41,376 nucleotides of DNA from an uncultured Spirochaetales bacterium (GTDB lineage: Bacteria; Spirochaetota; Spirochaetia; Sphaerochaetales; Sphaerochaetaceae). Under the pieces are notes generated by a model that did not search any database, had not been told where the DNA came from, and saw only the letters and a list, made by a program, of their open reading frames with translations. Location of the stretch: the NCBI GenBank assembly GCA_949285905.1, contig CASDZV010000065.1, positions 1 through 41,376 on the forward strand. The letters are read 5' to 3'. This document shows, piece by piece, positions 40,447-41,376 of this stretch. Made by a program: the position numbers and the translations under genes. Every line of letters begins with the position of its first letter. Position 1 is the stretch's first letter.

Positions 40447-40816
40447 AGTCCTCTCCCTGCGTCCTGATGTATTCCTTCAGGATCTCAAGCGGTGCTCCTC
40501 CTGCTGTTATGAGACAGTAGCTTCTTGACCAGAAATATTCCTTCCAGAGCTTGTTCCTTACCTCGGGGAAGTCTTTCTTAACAAGTCTCGATGAGGCGCT
40601 CTTATAGGCGTTTATGAACTTCGATATCCCGCTGTCTGGCTCTGCCTTGAACAGTATATGGATATGGTCCTTATCGTGATTCCACTCTGAAAGCGTTATC
40701 TTGTACCTGGGTGCAATATAGCAGAATATTTGTTTCAGATACTCCGATATGACATCGGTGATGACATTTCTTCTGTATTTGACAATGAGTATGAGGTGGT
40801 AGTTCAGACTGAACAC
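40427..40816 (-). CDS. tnpA: IS200-type Y1 transposase TnpA, 5' end frameshifted
   Basis: A single-strand transposase of the HUH Y1 family. The HUH motif is HIHILF and the catalytic Tyr is in EILKEYIRTQGE. From GTG 40816 the product has 129 residues and begins FSLNYHLILIVKYRR, the family core. The usual preceding residues (an NNHSV-type start) are encoded upstream in another frame from ATG 40872 or 40848, MTQLDGNNHSV, and a 2-base insertion (GTGTG at the junction) breaks the frame. The gene may be dead or may use the GTG start. Confidence 0.82.
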   Translation of the reverse strand: MFSLNYHLILIVKYRRNVITDVISEYLKQIFCYIAPRYKITLSEWNHDKDHIHILFKAEPDSGISKFINAYKSASSRLVKKDFPEVRNKLWKEYFWSRSYCLITAGGAPLEILKEYIRTQGEDYDGRKD

Positions 40817-40935
40817 ACCGAATGGTTGTTCCCGTCAAGCTGTGTCATTATGTAGCTCTTCTCTCTGCTCATATCTTAATTATAAGTATAACACTGCCAT
40901 GGGATTTATAAAGATATTTCTTTGATATAAATGAA

Positions 40936-41299
40936 TTATCTTTCTACCTCTGATTGGCTGAATGCCTTGGATATGAAAGGATTTTCTACTCCAATCCTCC
41001 TTGCTGCCAGCCGGAACATCACACACCTGTCAGGGCATACGATATCCTTCACATGCCTGTCGGAACCGCCGGTATTCCTTAAGTCTCCGCCGCTTCTAAT
41101 GGCTTCCATCAGCGGATAGAGCATCATCATAGTCTTTGAGCAGATGCATAGCCTTCCTGATTCACCGGCAGCCATATGTGCATGAATACTTATCACCGAT
41201 TTCCTCACCGTTGCGGCATAGGCCTTCTGGCTTATCTCCTCTCAGATGCTCTGTAACTTCAACTTCAAACTCGCATTCTTCATCCAGCCATTTCTCCAT
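40936..41299 (-). pseudogene. Frameshifted TIGR04076-like small protein gene
   Basis: Reading from ATG 41299, the first frame gives MEKWLDEECEFEVEVTEHLR and GLCRNGEEIGDKYSC, then stops. A second frame continues with MMLYPLMEAIRSGGDLRNTG and VKDIVCPDRCVMFRLAA to a stop at 40936. The joined pattern (Cys-x3-G-x3-GD, then LYPL-x-EAIRSGG, then CPD) resembles the TIGR04076 family of about 90 residues. At least one frameshift lies near 41150-41190. It abuts the IS element's left end. Confidence 0.55.
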
Positions 41300-41376
41300 A
41301 TTGCAATCTTATCATACCCGATGTTTCTTCCACCATTCCTCTCCATCTTTCGCTTCGCTTAGAAGACGGAGACTCC

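Larger units (their letters stand above)
39110..40930 (-). mobile_element. IS200/IS605-family insertion sequence
   Basis: An IS605-type organisation on the minus strand: tnpA (HUH Y1 transposase) followed by tnpB with a 20-base overlap. The subterminal hairpin at 39135-39152 marks the right end, and an AT-rich palindromic stretch (TTTATA...TATAAA near 40899-40925) suggests the left end. Members have no terminal inverted repeats or target duplications, so the exact ends cannot be fixed by eye; the limits given are approximate. The element lies between a lipoprotein terminator and a decayed gene. Confidence 0.75.

Noticed and set aside
39562..40467. A 301-residue plus-strand frame across tnpB
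   Set aside because: It is antisense to the conserved RuvC and wedge regions of tnpB and looks like no known protein.

Overview
The window reads as a piece of a bacterial chromosome, probably a host-associated anaerobic spirochaete. This placement is an inference from three things: the rplU-rpmA-obgE-nadD-yqeK-rsfS block, several lipobox lipoproteins, and an oxygen-sensitive selenium/molybdenum purine locus. No 16S rRNA or other decisive marker is present.

Layout. (1) 1-3854: the 3' part of tRNA-Leu(UAG), tRNA-Gly(GCC) with a terminator, then the housekeeping run rplU, rpmA, obgE, nadD, yqeK, rsfS. A roughly 360-base structured non-coding element sits between yqeK and rsfS. Its 5' half resembles HEARO RNA, the guide-RNA scaffold of IscB-type OMEGA systems, and it ends at the ATGA that begins rsfS. 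(2) 3854-8050: a hypothetical gene, a MATE exporter, a 56-residue basic protein behind a strong promoter, and two related repeat lipoproteins. (3) 8160-11394: four overlapping genes of unknown function, two of which look like divergent paralogues. (4) 11749-33217: a large selenium-dependent molybdenum hydroxylase locus. It holds ygfK, ssnA and ygeY, then three-subunit and two-subunit molybdenum hydroxylases (xdhA-like, Fe-S, FAD; ygfM, xdhD), a flavodoxin, an XdhC-family maturation factor, a class V desulfurase, the selenium genes yedE, yedF, DUF3343 and selD, a Nif11-like small protein, and ygeW. (5) 33338-37110: a ModE-like regulator with a FecCD-type ABC transporter and a methyltransferase, most simply a molybdate/tungstate uptake operon feeding region 4. 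(6) 37310-41376: a lipoprotein, an IS200/IS605 element with tnpB and a 5'-frameshifted tnpA, and a decayed small gene.

How the genes fit together. Regions 4 and 5 together could supply molybdenum (ABC transporter), selenium (YedE uptake, YedF/DUF3343 carriers, desulfurase, SelD), cofactor insertion (XdhC family) and the hydroxylases that use them, plus catabolic enzymes known from anaerobic purine/urate-degrading clusters (YgfK, SsnA, YgeY, YgeW). No selenocysteine genes (selA, selB, selC) are seen here, which fits SelD serving a labile selenium cofactor. A direct repeat of GTTGC with a 10-bp period lies upstream of ygfK, ygeW and (weaker) xdhA, and may be a shared operator.

Most unusual observations: the stand-alone HEARO-like RNA at the rsfS start codon, together with a TnpB element in the same window; a CxCGHxHD triple repeat inserted in YgfK; an XdhD whose ferredoxin domain has no cluster cysteines; and the shared GTTGC repeats.
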